Below, piece after piece: positions 43,080 to 54,978 of a stretch of 64,000 nucleotides of DNA. This DNA comes from Hirundichthys speculiger. Its lineage: Eukaryota; Chordata; Actinopteri; Beloniformes; Exocoetidae. The position numbers and the translations under genes are program-made. Below the pieces are notes generated by a model. The model saw only the letters and a list, made by a program, of their open reading frames with translations, ran no database searches and had not been told where the DNA came from. The DNA lies in assembly GCA_018398805.1 (NCBI GenBank), contig JAGFBZ010000734.1, forward strand, positions 1 through 64,000. The letters run 5' to 3'. Every line of letters starts with the position of its first letter. The stretch's first letter is position 1.

Positions 43080-43660
43080 GATTATTAACCTTTATTTATC
43101 CAGGCAAGCAAATTAAGAACAAAATTCTTATTTTCAACAGCAGCCTGACAAGCCAAGGCTCGTTAAAGGGAAAGGGGGGTGGGGAACCTAAAACAACAAG
43201 GTTATGTAAAAGTACACATCAACAACAGAACATCAATTATAATAATAATAATAACAATAAAAATAAATTAAAAAAAAAATAAATAAATAAAAAAATAAAA
43301 ATAAATAAATACATAAATACAGTGCAAAGCAAAATACGGTCAGACAACAATTATGGCATGACGGGGCGTGCTAGCAAGTGCAAGAGTCAAGTGTGATATG
43401 AAGCAGGTTATGTTTGAAAACAGAGAGTGAGGTGAGTGTGGAGAGTTTAAGGGTGTGTTGGAGTTTGTTCCAGTCGTAGGCTGCAGCGAAACGGAAGGCA
43501 CTACGTCCAAAGAGAGTTCGGGCTTTGGGTATGGAGAGGTTAATAAAGGCAGTAGAACGTAAGTTACGGACAGGTTGTGAGAATTGCAGAAGGGACGAGA
43601 GGTAACGGGGTGTGATTCCAAGGATGGATTTGTAGATGAGAAGAAACCAATGATGATGGA
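43080..43660 (-). mobile_element. Fish retroposon/LINE 3' fragment
   Basis: TTAACCTTTATTTATCCAGG, then CAAGCAAATTAAGAACAAAA and TTCTTATTTTCAACAG, is a high-copy fish retroposon 3' end read in reverse. It is followed by an A/T-rich run (43230-43320) and a G/A-rich body to about 43655. Class not certain. Confidence 0.5.
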
Positions 43661-43731
43661 TATTTTTTTTAAATATAGGTCACAGGACCAGCCAGACTAC
43701 AAAAAAAAAGCATGACTTGTAGTCCAGAAAA

Positions 43732-44904
43732 TATATTTTGTACATACTGCCTTTAGATGGATCAGATTTCAGTACAGCAGAAAAGTAAAACATTGTAACT
43801 GTCCAAACTTGGTGTACATCTACAGTTTTCTTGGGCCCACACATGGCCTAACTTGGCCGGGCACATATAAACCAGCCATGGACCAGTTCATTGTCTTTAT
43901 GCCTCTGGCCATGCCAGACCCTCACAAACCTTGCCATTCCCAAATGTCGAAATTAGCTTAAGAAATTTGGGCTGAATCTGGCTCAGTCAACACTGAAAAC
44001 CCAAGTTCAATGCAGTTCACGAACTTTGGGACACATCTGAACCACATAGCACCCCAGTCCCATAAGTGAGCCAAAGTTTCAAAAGTAGGACAGATTAGAC
44101 TCAAAAGTGAAGTCAATCTCACAGACCTTTAGCCTTTTTTTTTTTTTACATTAACTGTTCAAAAACAGAGGAATAAGAACTGATCAACATGATGATTATG
44201 CTGAACAAGTATTGTCTATTCTGGTAATTTTGTTCAACACCGTGTATTGAATGGATGTGGGATGACTGATGTTCACTGAGGAGGCTGATATGCAAATTAA
44301 CCATCTAAACCCAAGAAAATAGTCTCTGAGTAGATGTCCACTGTTGCGATCACTATGCATGAAAGGGTTATGTTCCATAAAGATGATGCTGGCCTCCATT
44401 TAGACTCTTCTAATCAGGATGCTTAGGGGCTTGAACCCACATAACAGGTGTGAAACAAGCAAGACGGCATATCGGGTACAATTTAGAGACAAGATTCATC
44501 GCCAGACAGCAGACAAACAGCTAGAGATGACTCTATCTTGTATTGTATTATTGAGCTGCTGAGAAATTTTATCCTCCGCACAAGCAGCGAGCAGTTCCTT
44601 AATGTCACAGCTCATGATGTCACAGCTCATGACCTGGAGCTCCGGGGTCATACACTGTGCCAACGCTAACGTTTTTGGATGCAATCCTGTTGATGCCTGA
44701 AAAGGGTAAGATTTTAAGCATTTTTGTGCTTGGTAAATTGAATTAGGAACAGATTTTCAACACATCTTGAAAGCATGTTTGTTTGGGGGGGAAAGAAAGG
44801 TCTTTAAATAAACTCAAACGTCTCATCTAAAGGCTGTAGAAAACCCATAAATAAATCTTTCTGGTGCATTCTGACTTGGCATGTTTGGTTGGATAGATGC
44901 AGAT
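43732..44904. other. Intron-like sequence; nothing recognised
   Basis: No gene, terminal repeat or array that I can support. Confidence 0.5.
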
Positions 44905-45279
44905 TGTGGTGCAGTTACCACCAGTGTTGTGTAGTTGCCAGCAGTGTGATGTAGTTACCACCAGTGTTGTGTAGTTGCCAGCAGTGTGATGTATTTACCA
45001 CCAGTGTTGTGTAGTTGCCACCAGTGTGGTGTAGTTGCCACCAGTGTTGTTTAGTTGCCACCAGTGTTGTGTAGTTACCACCAGTGTGATGTAGTTACCA
45101 CCAGTGTTGTTTAGTTGCACCAGTGTGGTGTAGTTACCACCTGTGTTGTGTAGTTGCCACCAGTGTGGTGTAGTTACCAAAAGTGTTGTGTAGTTGCCAC
45201 CAGTGTGGTGTAGTTACCACCAGTGTTGTGTAGTTGCCACCAGTGTGGTGTAGTTGCCACCAGTGTGGTGTAGTTGCCA
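44905..45279. repeat. 20-bp minisatellite GTTGTGTAGTTGCCACCAGT, about 19 copies
   Basis: Units alternate GTTGTGTAGTT and GTGGTGTAGTT or GTGATGTAGTT, so a 40-bp dimer is often visible. It is unrelated in sequence to the 20-bp array at 41899. Confidence 0.95.
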
Positions 45280-46208
45280 AAAACAGATATAAAGAGCTAA
45301 TTCATCCATCCAGACTGGGACCTTTCCTACATTTCATTTATTGTCTCCTTTAGTCCATACAAAATAAAGGAGATAACATGAACAGCAGACAAAACCGGAC
45401 TATCCAACCAAACTGTAGGTACTACATTCTGCGTTACTCCAGAACAGAAGTACCAAACTACATATTTGAACACACTCGTAAACTGCTGGAATCAAACTTG
45501 ACTTCCTTTTTCCACTTGGTGCAGTTGATTTCATCCAATCACACTTATATGAAGACCAAAACAGTGAGACCAACACAAACCCACAAACCACCAAACCATC
45601 TGGTGTGCTTCTCCTGGTTAATAAATCGTAAATAAATCAATAACTAAACATACCAAACCAAAATAGAACCAAAAGCCTAGAACTGCATGATTTGGGAAAG
45701 ACTTTAGTGTTTCCAGGATTAGCACTGAGTTAAATCACATAGTTCACAGTTCTGTAGATTAATTCAGCAACCCTTTAAACTCAGATTAAGTTTCAGATTG
45801 AGAATGTCTATTAATCCCAAAAGGGAATTTGATTCCTGCACTCTATCTCATCCTTAGAATAAAAACAAATAAATCAAAATACAGTTGAGGCCAGTGACAA
45901 CGGGACGATCAGTGGGTTGGATTATTAAGGTTATCTTAGATGAGGCTGATAACATTTAGTAGCTGAAATAGCTGAAATAGCATCTTTTTGTTTTCTGCAC
46001 AGGCACGTGACACTGACAGCTGGAGGGTATAATGGTCTGCATGGTCATGACCAGGACATGGTCAGGTTAGCTTTCTTCACCACTCTCTTACCCCAAGAAG
46101 AAAACAGGTCTGTCTGCAAGACTACAGTGATTTTGGAACAGATCTTAGACGAAGATTCTGGATTTGAAACAACCGGAGGTTTCATAAAACTGGATCAGTA
46201 CTTAGACA
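45280..46208. other. Intron-like sequence; nothing recognised
   Basis: No supported gene. Confidence 0.5.
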
Positions 46209-47186
46209 CACTATATTTGCTAGTATTTGCTCATCCATCCAGATGATCAGAATCAGGTGTTCCAATCACTTCCATGGCCACAGGTGTATAAATTAATTAC
46301 CTAGACATGCAGGCTGTTTCTAGAAACACCTGTGAAAGAATGGGTCTCTCTCAGGAGCTCAGTGAATTCCAGCGTGGAACTGTGATACGATGACACCTGA
46401 GAAACAAATCCAGTGGTTAAATTTCCTCTCTCCTAAATATTCCACAGTCAACTGTCAGCTATATTATAAGCTGGGCTGGTGAGATAACGTGTTATTATCG
46501 CATTAACTCATAAATTTATTAGCACAGACAATAATTTTATCGCTCATTAACGCATGTTGCACACATGCTTTTGTTTTGAAAAGTCTGTTTCTTGCTGCTG
46601 TGGAACCGGAAGAGAATTGACAGAAAAAAATGCAGAAAAGTTCAAACAGACATGTAGAGGAGTAAAGTTTTGCATAGACATTTTCATTTTAAAGTTGTCT
46701 CGGACGGCTGATTCAACAGAAACAAGGTTATTTGTAACAACTGCCAAGTTGAACTCCCCGTTAAATGTTTCTGCTGTTACCTCAGAAATTACCTGTTTTA
46801 ATGTTCTGATTGTGGCTCAGGATTTTGTTGGTTGACTTTTTATATTTTCATTAAAAACAGGATGACATTAATGCCCTGGCAGTGCACTGGCCTGCACAGA
46901 GTTCTGACTTCAGCCTGATAGAAGACCTTTGGGATGAATTAGAGTGAGACTGAGAACCAGACCTTCTGGTCCAACATCAGTGTTTGACCTCACAAATGTT
47001 CTTCTGGAAGAATGGACAGATATGCCCCATAAACACACCCCTAAACCTTGTGTACAGCCTTCCCAGAAGAGTTGAAGCTGTTCTAGCTGCAAAGGGTGGA
47101 GCCACGTCATATTGATTAGGAATGGGAGGAGCTAAAGCTCATATGTGAGTCAAGGCAGCTGAGCAAATACTTTTAGCAATATAGTG
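46209..47186 (+). mobile_element. Tc1-like transposon, copy 2, with internal replacement
   Basis: The ends CACTATATTTGCTAGTATTT (left) and GAGCAAATACTTTTAGCAAT, then ATAGTG (right), belong to the same family as 6974-8212, in opposite orientation. Left and right parts of the transposase gene remain (QSPDLNLIEDLWDEL-equivalent region at about 46890-46945, decayed). The middle is replaced by 390 bp of unrelated sequence at 46471-46860. Flanking TA is not preserved. Confidence 0.8.
46471..46860. mobile_element. hAT-like insertion in Tc1 copy 2
   Basis: CTGGGCTGGTGAGATAACGT, then GTTATTATCGCATTAACTCA, resembles the GGGCTG...AACGCGTTAA ends of a large fish hAT group also seen at 60182. The right end is unclear. 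Confidence 0.45.
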
Positions 47187-47279
47187 GATATTTGACCAAA
47201 CAGCCAAGTGTTGGAAGCACTTGGCCTAAGAGTGTGTATGACCCACTCTTAAGACCAGAAGCTCAGATCACTTGACACC

Positions 47280-50106
47280 GGAGTGGCACTTGTCGAAGTT
47301 TAAAAGAGTTCCAACAACTTCTCCACGGTCTGGTATACAACCAACAGCAGATAGATGCCTTGTCCAAGGAAGACAAATCAGTCAAACGCTGAACAATCCA
47401 ACCACCCAGCTCTCCTCCATGAACGACCAGCTGGTCTCTGTCACTGCCGAGGACAAACGACTGAAAGAAACAGTTCTGGGTCTACGAGAGACAACCTGGT
47501 TTACTGCACCGCTACTCCAGAACCACCTGCAGATGACCCAGAGAAAACCGGAACAGATTTCATGACGAAACACCACAAAACTCCCCACTGAAACCGTCAA
47601 TGACATCTCATCGCGTTCACCGTTTGGAAAATCCGAAGACCCAACTCCACCCGACCAGACCGATTGTCACCAAATTTGAGCATTTAAACAGAAGAAATTG
47701 GTTCAGCGGAAAAGAAAACAGTAAGAAGGAACAGACTGAGTAACTAAAGCTCTCAGGAAATCATCGGCAGACGTAAGCAGCTTTCCCCCATCCACAGACA
47801 GACGATACAGGACAATAAGGGAGCAGTTGTTTCTGTAGATCAGTAGGACATTACCTTCTGGCCTTCTTATTAGCTTTCATCCAACACTAATGAATGGATA
47901 CAAGGTTTTCAGCATGTATCAGAAAAGAATAAATGGCAGATAGCTGCCAACTCATGAGTGATTCTAGTCTTTGTGATTGTTGGTGGTTACAACATCCAAC
48001 AGCTAGAGAGTACACATTTTTTCACTCTTATTCATCCATCCATCTCTTTCTGACTAATTCAATTATTTAAAGATCTTTGACTCTAAAACCACTCTATCAT
48101 CTTTAGTGTCCATGCCCAAGTAACTTTCACCTGGATTCAAACCAGTTCACATCACTACTTCAGTTGATGGCGTTTTAACACCTCTCTTCTTAATGACTGA
48201 TTCTAATAGCTATTTTGAAAAAGAGGTGGCATCCTTCCTAGAAATAAATGATTCTCTAAGTTCATCACCTGCGCTATTATGAAAACAGGTAAGGCAGTAT
48301 TACGAGGTAAAATCATGTTGTACTCTGTCCATAAAGAAAATAAAGAAAAAGAAAAGAACTTAAACTAGAGCAAAAGATTAAAAAACTAGAAAAATCTAAC
48401 CCAAGTAACCCAACAGAAGACACTCAGACGGAATTAAGAAAACATCAGAATCAATTAAAAGAGATAATAAACAAAAAAACAAAATTCCTAATCCATCGAC
48501 TCATCATGACATTAAATCAGGTAAATATTTGACTAATCAAATCAAACTCAGCAGGGAAGTCTACCAATTCACAACTTTAGACTTTTATGCTAAAGTCATC
48601 CATCAACATCCCAGGACAGGAGGCCATCAACTCATTTTACAGTAACATCAAACTCCCTCAACTTAAAGAACAAGTAGACAAACTGGATGTACCACTTACA
48701 GGAAATGAACTTTATACCTTAGAACCACCAGGACCTGATGGCTTCCTACTGAATTCTACCAACATTTTTAGATCTCAGCTCCACTATTCATCAGAGAAAC
48801 AGCTTAAATGAAACTCAAGATTTCCAGCACATACGAACACAAGTTATTTCACTTCTCCCCAAACCCAACAAAGACCCAACACTTCCATCAAACTACCGTC
48901 TCATCTCTGATAAATGCTGACTTAAAAATCATTAGCAGAGCTCCAGCTCACAGGACTGAAAGTATCTCTTTTTCTTTTTTTTTTTTTTTTAGGGTTACGG
49001 TTAGCCTAAAAAAAAAGTCTCCCCAAACACAATCCATCCAGATTAAACTGGCTTTATTAAAGGAAGACAAGTCTCCTGTAACACACACAGGCCATTTCAT
49101 TTAATCCATTATTCATCTTCACAACAGGAAGATACTATTAAAGCTACTGTAGATGCAGAAAAAGCTTTTGACCGAGTCAGTTTGAAACTTCTATTCACTA
49201 AGCTGCAAAAATGTGGCTTTGGAGAATCATTTACTAACGGGATCAAGATCCTGTACAACTCGCCAACTGCCACCGTAACCACCAACAGTTTTACATCACA
49301 GAGACTTACATTGCATAGAGGAACTAGGATGTCCACTCTCTCCCTCTTTATTCACTACATTCACTGAACCTTTAATTTCAGCCATTCATCAGAACCTCCA
49401 CATCACAGGAATCCAGACATCTGAAGTGCATCATAAGATAAGCCTATGTGCTGACAACATTTTACCATGTTTTTTTTTCCAAAATCCTAAATCATTCCAA
49501 CAAGAAGTAGTAAAACTCATTAATTTATACTCCAAAATCGCTGACTACTCAATAAAGTGGAATAATTAAACTCCATTAAACAAGCCTACATCAGTTATCT
49601 CTCTAAGCACAGGTCACATCACTCATCTAGGTATCAAAGTCTCCTCTATTACTCTATTATTAAAAACAGTAGATGATGATCTTCAACGCTGGATGAATTT
49701 ACCTCTATCCATTATGGGCATAAATAAAACCTCTATCTCAGGGAGGCTGAGAAGCTCCACATTTCTACCATTGCTGTCTCTAAAACCAGTTCCAATATAT
49801 CTATAACTGGACTCATCCCAGTCTGTCAGTCAACAGCTGGCTGGACATCGAAGAAACACCGTGTCTCAGACGTCCCATTTCTCTGTCAATCCATCAAACG
49901 TCATCCATGCTTCAAATCAATAACAACAGCTTCAACTCTGAATACCTGGTGGAAATTTAATAAAATCACAAACTCAGATTTAGCAGTTTCCACTGTCACT
50001 CCCACCTGGAACAACCCTGACGTTGTCAGCAACAAAAAAAAAAAGCAATCAAATTTCCCACAAGGGCTGAAAAGGGCATCACTCATCTGAAACACATATT
50101 TCAATC
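47280..50106 (+). pseudogene. L1-clade LINE remnant, ORF1 and 5' two-thirds of ORF2
   Basis: An ORF1-like part at about 47270-47750 includes RVHRLENPKTQLHPTRPIVT then KFEHLN. The ORF2 reverse-transcriptase part begins near 48590. It has PLTGNELYTL with a PPGPDGF motif, VISLLPKPNKDPTLPSNYR, then VDAEKAFDRVSLKLLFTKLQ and CGFGESFTNGIKILYNSPTA (the FDRV catalytic box). After about 49440 comes a decayed YADD box (LSLCADNIL). The order matches L1/Tx1-type fish LINEs. Many frameshifts. The downstream part resumes at 52588 after a minisatellite. Confidence 0.8.
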
Positions 50107-52587
50107 CAGCAGTCTGGTATCATTCTTTCATCTGGTCCGGCAGTCTGGTATTATCTTCTTATCTGGTATCATTGGTACCAGTGGTCTGGTATTATCTTCT
50201 TATCTGGACCAGCAGTCTGGTATCATCCTCTTATCTGGTCCAGCGGTCTGGTATTATCTTCTTATCTGGACCAGCGGTCTGGTATCATCTCTTATCTGGT
50301 CCAGCGGTCTGGTATCATCTTCTCATCTGGTCCAGTGGTCTGGTATCATCTTCTCATCTGGTCCAGCGGTCTGGTATCATCTTCTTATCTGGTCCAGCAG
50401 TCTGGTATCATCTTCTAATCTGGTCCAGCGGTCTGGTATCATCCTCTTATCTGGTCCAGCGGTCTAATATCATCTCTTATCTGGTCCAGCAGTCTGGTAT
50501 CATCTTCTTATCTGGTCCAGCGGTCTAATATCATCTCTTATCTGGTCCAGCAGTCTGGGATCATCTTCTTATCTGGTCCAGCAGTCTGGTATCATCTCTT
50601 ATCTGGTCCAGCGGTCTGGTATCATCTTCTTATCTGGTCCAGCAGTCTGGAATCATCTTCTTATCTGGTCCAGCGGTCTGGTATCATCTCTCATCTGGTC
50701 CAGCGGTCTGGTATCATCCTTTATCTGGTCCAGCAGTCTGAAATCATCTTCTTATCTGGTCTAGCGGTCTGGTATCATCTCTCATCTGGTCCAGCGGTCT
50801 GGTATCATCTCTTATCTGGTCCAGCAGTCTGGTATCATCCTGTCATCTGGTCCAGCGGTCTGGTATCATCTCCTATCTGGTCCAGCGGTCTGGTATCATG
50901 TCTTATCTGGTCCAGCGGTCTGGTATCATCTCTTATCTGGTCCAACGGTCTGGTATCATCTCTTATCTGGTCCAGCAGTCTGGTATCATCTTCTTATCTG
51001 GTCCAGCGGTCTGGTATCATCTCTTATCTGGTCCAGCGGTCTGGTATCATCTCTCTCTTATCTGGTCCAGCGGTCTGGTATCATCTCTTATCTGGTCCAG
51101 CGGTCTGGTATCATCTCTTATCTGGTCCAGCGGTCTGGTATCATCTCTTATCTGGTCCAGCGGTCTGGTATCATCTCTCATCTGGTCCAGCGGTCTGGTA
51201 TCATCTCTCATCTGGTCCAACGGTCTGGTATCATCTCTTATCTGGTCCAGCGGTCTGGTATCATCTCTTATCTGGTCCAGCGGTCTGGTATCATCTCTTA
51301 TCTGGTCCAGCGGTCTGGTATCATCCCTTATCTGGTCCAGCAGTCTGGAATCATATTCTTATCTGGTCCAGCGGTCTGGTATCATCTCTCATCTGGTCCA
51401 GCGGTCTAGTATCATCTCTTATCTGGTCCAACGGTCTGGTATCGTCCTCTCATCTGGTCCAGCGGTCTGGTATCATCTTCTAATCTGGTCCAGCAGTCCA
51501 GAATCATCTTCTTATCTGGTCCAGCGGTCTGGTATCATCTTCTCATCTGGTCCAGCGGTCTGGTATCATGTCCTACCTGGTCCAGCGGTCTGGTATCATC
51601 TCTTATCTGGTCCAACGGTCTGGTATCATCTCTTATCTGGTCCAGCAGTCTGGTATCATCTTCTTATCTGGTCCAGCGGTCTGGTATCATCTTCTTATCT
51701 GGTCCAGCGGTCTGGTATCATCTCTTATCTGGTCCAGCGGTCTGGTATCATCTTCTTATCTGGTCCAGCAGTCTGGTATCATCTTCTTATCTGGTCCAGC
51801 AGTCTGGAATCATCTTCTTATCTGGTCCAGTGGCCTTGTATCATCTCTCATCTGGTCCAGCGGTCTGGTATCATCTCTTATCTGGTCCAGCAGTCTGGTA
51901 TCATCCTGTCATCTGGTCCAGCGGTCTGGTATCATCTCTTATCTGGTCCAACGGTCTGGTATCATCTCTTATCTGGTCCAGCGGTCTGGTATCATCTCTA
52001 ATCTGGTCCAGCGGTCTAGTATCATCTCTTATCTGGTCCAACGGTCTGGTATCGTCCTCTCATCTGGTCCAGCGGTCTAGTATCATCTCTTATCTGGTCC
52101 AACGGTCTGGTATCGTCCTCTCATCTGGTCCAGCGGTCTGGTATCATCTTCTAATCTGGTCCAGCAGTCCGGAATCATCTTCTTATCTGGTCCAGCGGTC
52201 TGGTATCATCTTCTCATCTGGTCCAGCGGTCTGGTATCATCCTCTCATCTGGTCCAGCGGTCTGGTATCATCTTCTCATCTGGTCCTAGCAGTCTGGTAT
52301 TATCTCTCATCTGGTCCAGAGGTCTGGTATCATCCTCTCATCTGGTCCAGCGGTCTGGTATCATCCTGTCATCTGGTCCAGCAGTCTGGTATCATCTTGT
52401 TATCTGGTCCAGCGGTCTGGTATCATCTCTTATCTGGTCCAGCAGTCTGGTATCATCTTCTCATCTGGTCCAGCGGTCTGGTATCATCTTCTTATCTGGT
52501 CCAGCAGTCTGGTATCATCTTCTTATCTGGTCCAGCGGTCTGGTATCATCTCTTATCTGGTCCAGCAGTCTGGTATCATCCTCTCAG
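50107..52587. repeat. 30/31-bp minisatellite, about 80 copies, within the L1 remnant
   Basis: Unit TCTGGTATCATCT(T)CTTATC, then TGGTCCAGCGG, of 30 or 31 bp. Rare variants (GTCTAGTATC, TCCAACGG, GGAATCATC) recur in the same order about 670 bp apart: near 50898 and 51568, and near 51401 and 52072. So a 22-unit block has been duplicated. Frames up to 367 aa are artefacts. Confidence 0.95.
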
Positions 52588-53200
52588 CTCGGGCTAAAAT
52601 ACCTGATCCATCAGCCCACATTTTCCTCTGAGAACAAGTGATTTAATTAATCACCTCCACAAAAAGTCCAAAATAGTAGTATGTTCAGATAAATCTATGT
52701 CCATCCCATCAATAAAATGGGAAAAACATCTCCGTTGCTCCTGACACTGAAGTCTGGACTTAAGTCTGTAAAAATATCTTTTTATGACTAAAAATGCTAC
52801 TTACAAAACATTCAATATAAAACTCTCCATCGATCTCGTTACACAAGACCAAAGCATGTTTAAAATGGGTTTTACCTCAGAGACCTGTCTGTGCTGCTGA
52901 CACAGATGTTCCTGCCACCTGGAACTGCACCCCCGTTAAACACCTACAGGCAGAAGTTACTGAAACATTATCTCGTTTCTTGGGCTGTCTCATCCCATTA
53001 TCTCCTTAACTTTTCACCAGAATTTAGTCTGGAAGCAACTAAGAATAAACTTCTCTTCATGGCCCAAACTATCACCAACAAAACTACCCCCCGCCCCCAG
53101 TTAGTCACTAGTAGAATCCCAGTATCTCCATCACCCCACATGCAACTTGTATTGTCTGCTCAGTCTTTTCTAACTAAAGTTTGACTCCTCTGCTCTACTG
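52588..53200 (+). pseudogene. L1-clade LINE remnant, ORF2 C-terminal part
   Basis: About 52820-53090 reads KMGFTSETCLCCSTDVPATW, then NCTPVKHLQAEVTETLSRFL and GCLIPLSPNFSPEF-like frames. This matches the cysteine-rich C-terminal region of L1/Tx1 ORF2 (C-x2-C ... H-x-x-W-C/P). A 3'-UTR-like G/C-rich stretch follows to about 53400. Confidence 0.7.
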
Positions 53201-54052
53201 GGGGCTGTGTGGCTGACTGCCCCTTGGTAGCGAGGGGTCCTTCGGGGTGGAGACCCCCCCCATGGTCTTTGAGCAGTGAATCTTGGGGGTCCCTGATCTC
53301 TCACGTGTATCCAGAGCAAGACTCTGATATGTGGAGTTGAGGGACCAGGTCGCTGGCCTGTCCTAATACTGTTTATGAGTTTATGCCTCAACAATTTTAA
53401 TGCACATCAGAAGATCAGGAAGAAAAAAATAAAATTAAAATAGTTAGCATAAATCCCTGCCCAGGCACCACTATTTCGGAAGGTGTAGAGGTGCATCAAT
53501 TCCCGGATGTCTGCCCGGTGTATGATAAAGGCCTGGGTGAAGGTGACGAATGCAGGTAATGCTGTGTCATCTGTCACATGAGACAACCACGTGGCCTCTA
53601 TCACTAGAGACCGTTTTATGAGCCATAATACATGATGGAAACAGTTCCCTCACAGGAGTCAAGAGCGAACGCTAAAAGTAACATTATACTTTTGATATTA
53701 CCTGTTATATTTCTATGCATTGCGGCAACTAGACAAGGGTTTTTCCTTGAACAAACATTTCCTTTAAAAACAAATTTATAGTGTATTCATTTCCTTAATT
53801 GTCGTTTACTAAAGGTTTGTTGGCTCACTCTTTTTGGGGCTCCGATAAATCAATCTGCAGGAAACAAAGAAGCCTGTTTCATCAGTGAACTGGTCCTGCA
53901 GGTGCTGAGGTCCATCAGAGACCCCCGGAGCTGCTGAACCATGTTGCCATGTTGCATCCAAGCACCAGACCTGAGGGACACCACTGGTGCATGGTGGGGG
54001 GTGTGGGGGTCTGCCAGCACATTCAGTCCATTTAATCAACCCACTGCCATTG
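53201..54052. other. Mostly unassigned; LINE 3' flank and one minus-strand frame
   Basis: 53407-53604 (minus) has a frame containing AFVTFTQAFIIHRADIRELM and HLYTFRNSGAWAGIYANYF that looks protein-like, but I do not recognise it and no splice sites are convincing. Confidence 0.35.
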
Positions 54053-54970
54053 CATACCTGTCAAATTTTTGATTTGAAATATCAGGGAAATTTTCTGGGG
54101 CCCGCCACAAGCAGTATCCTTTACATTTTTAATATACAAAAAAGCTAAAATCACAGCTACACTACTTCCTGAACTTCAGCCAGCTCTTTTGTTTCCTGTG
54201 TGCCATTATTGGACCAACTGTTCAATCCAGGTGTGTCTGACCATTGCTGTGAGGTCAGACACACCTGGATTAATCAGTTTGTTAATTAATGGCACACAGG
54301 AAACAAAGCAGCTGGCTAAAGTTCAGGAAGTAGTGCAGCTGTGCATAAAGCCACGTTGACATAATGTGAACATTCATTATAGCCTAAATGAAAACACAAA
54401 GGGGTTTATATGAAGAGTATTAATTTGAAGGGATTTGCATATTTTTTGTTCATTTAACATTGCTTGTATTTACATTTACATTTGATTTTCATTTCACACA
54501 TTGTTTTCATTTCATGTTGCTCTTCTTTCAGTTTTTCATCTCATTTCACGTGACTTTTCTTTACTCCTTTAATGACTTGTTGTACTCATTTGTTGCAGAC
54601 TGAATTCTTTATGACTGTTTTGGAAAGAGTGTATTTGTGGACTGGTCCAGAGTATTTTATGTTACATGAGAGAAGACAGTTCTGTTGTCTAACGACATCC
54701 TATTCTCTGTAACAATCTTTTTTTTCTTTGCGCGCTGTCACTCATCAGATGTCAGACACTAACATCTCGACGTCTACCACCTACAGTACCTGTAGTAGCT
54801 GCTGCTGTGGCAGTTATCATGAGGCAACTGACAGATCTCAGATTGGGAATGTTTTGGGGGTTTTTTCTCTGCTCGATGCAGTATTATTATTTTTTAATAA
54901 CACAGGTTAAAATACGGGAGGACGGCGGGAGAGAAGAGTAAAATACTGGACGGGATTCTTGACAGGTATG
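54053..54970. mobile_element. 918-bp TIR element with perfect 8-bp target duplication
   Basis: TGCCATTG is duplicated at 54045-54052 and 54971-54978. The ends are 12-bp perfect inverted repeats, CATACCTGTCAA and TTGACAGGTATG. There is no long ORF. Subterminal GGTTAAAATACGGGAGGACG and TATTATTATTTTTTAATAAC blocks are shared with the partial copy at 5657-5838. An 8-bp duplication fits hAT or P superfamilies. The CATAC ends are unusual for hAT (normally CAG or TAG). Confidence 0.85.
54152..54343. repeat. 192-bp foldback (hairpin) inside the TIR element
   Basis: The arm CACAGCTACACTACTTCCTG...GGTGTGTCTGACC (54152-54242) is the near-complete reverse complement of 54253-54343, with a 10-nt loop ATTGCTGTGA. 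Arms are about 91 bp and roughly 85-90% matched by eye. Confidence 0.93.
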
Positions 54971-54978
54971 TGCCATTG

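Larger units (their letters stand above)
41745..43731. mobile_element. TIR DNA element (CGTATTTCCTGGACTATAAG family), with insertions
   Basis: CGTATTTCCTGGACTATAAG at 41746 and GACTTGTAGTCCAGAAAATA at 43711-43730 are inverted copies of a very common fish DNA-transposon end (CGTATTTTCCGGACTATAAG-like). The space between now holds a 20-bp minisatellite and a retroposon. Superfamily not assigned. Confidence 0.6.

Noticed and set aside
50107..52587. CRISPR-like direct repeats
   Set aside because: Repeats are head-to-tail without unique spacers and lie in a vertebrate LINE.
50172..52597. Frames up to 367 aa with SSGLVSSLIW repeats
   Set aside because: Minisatellite translation. Hydrophobic look comes from the unit's composition and not from membrane segments.
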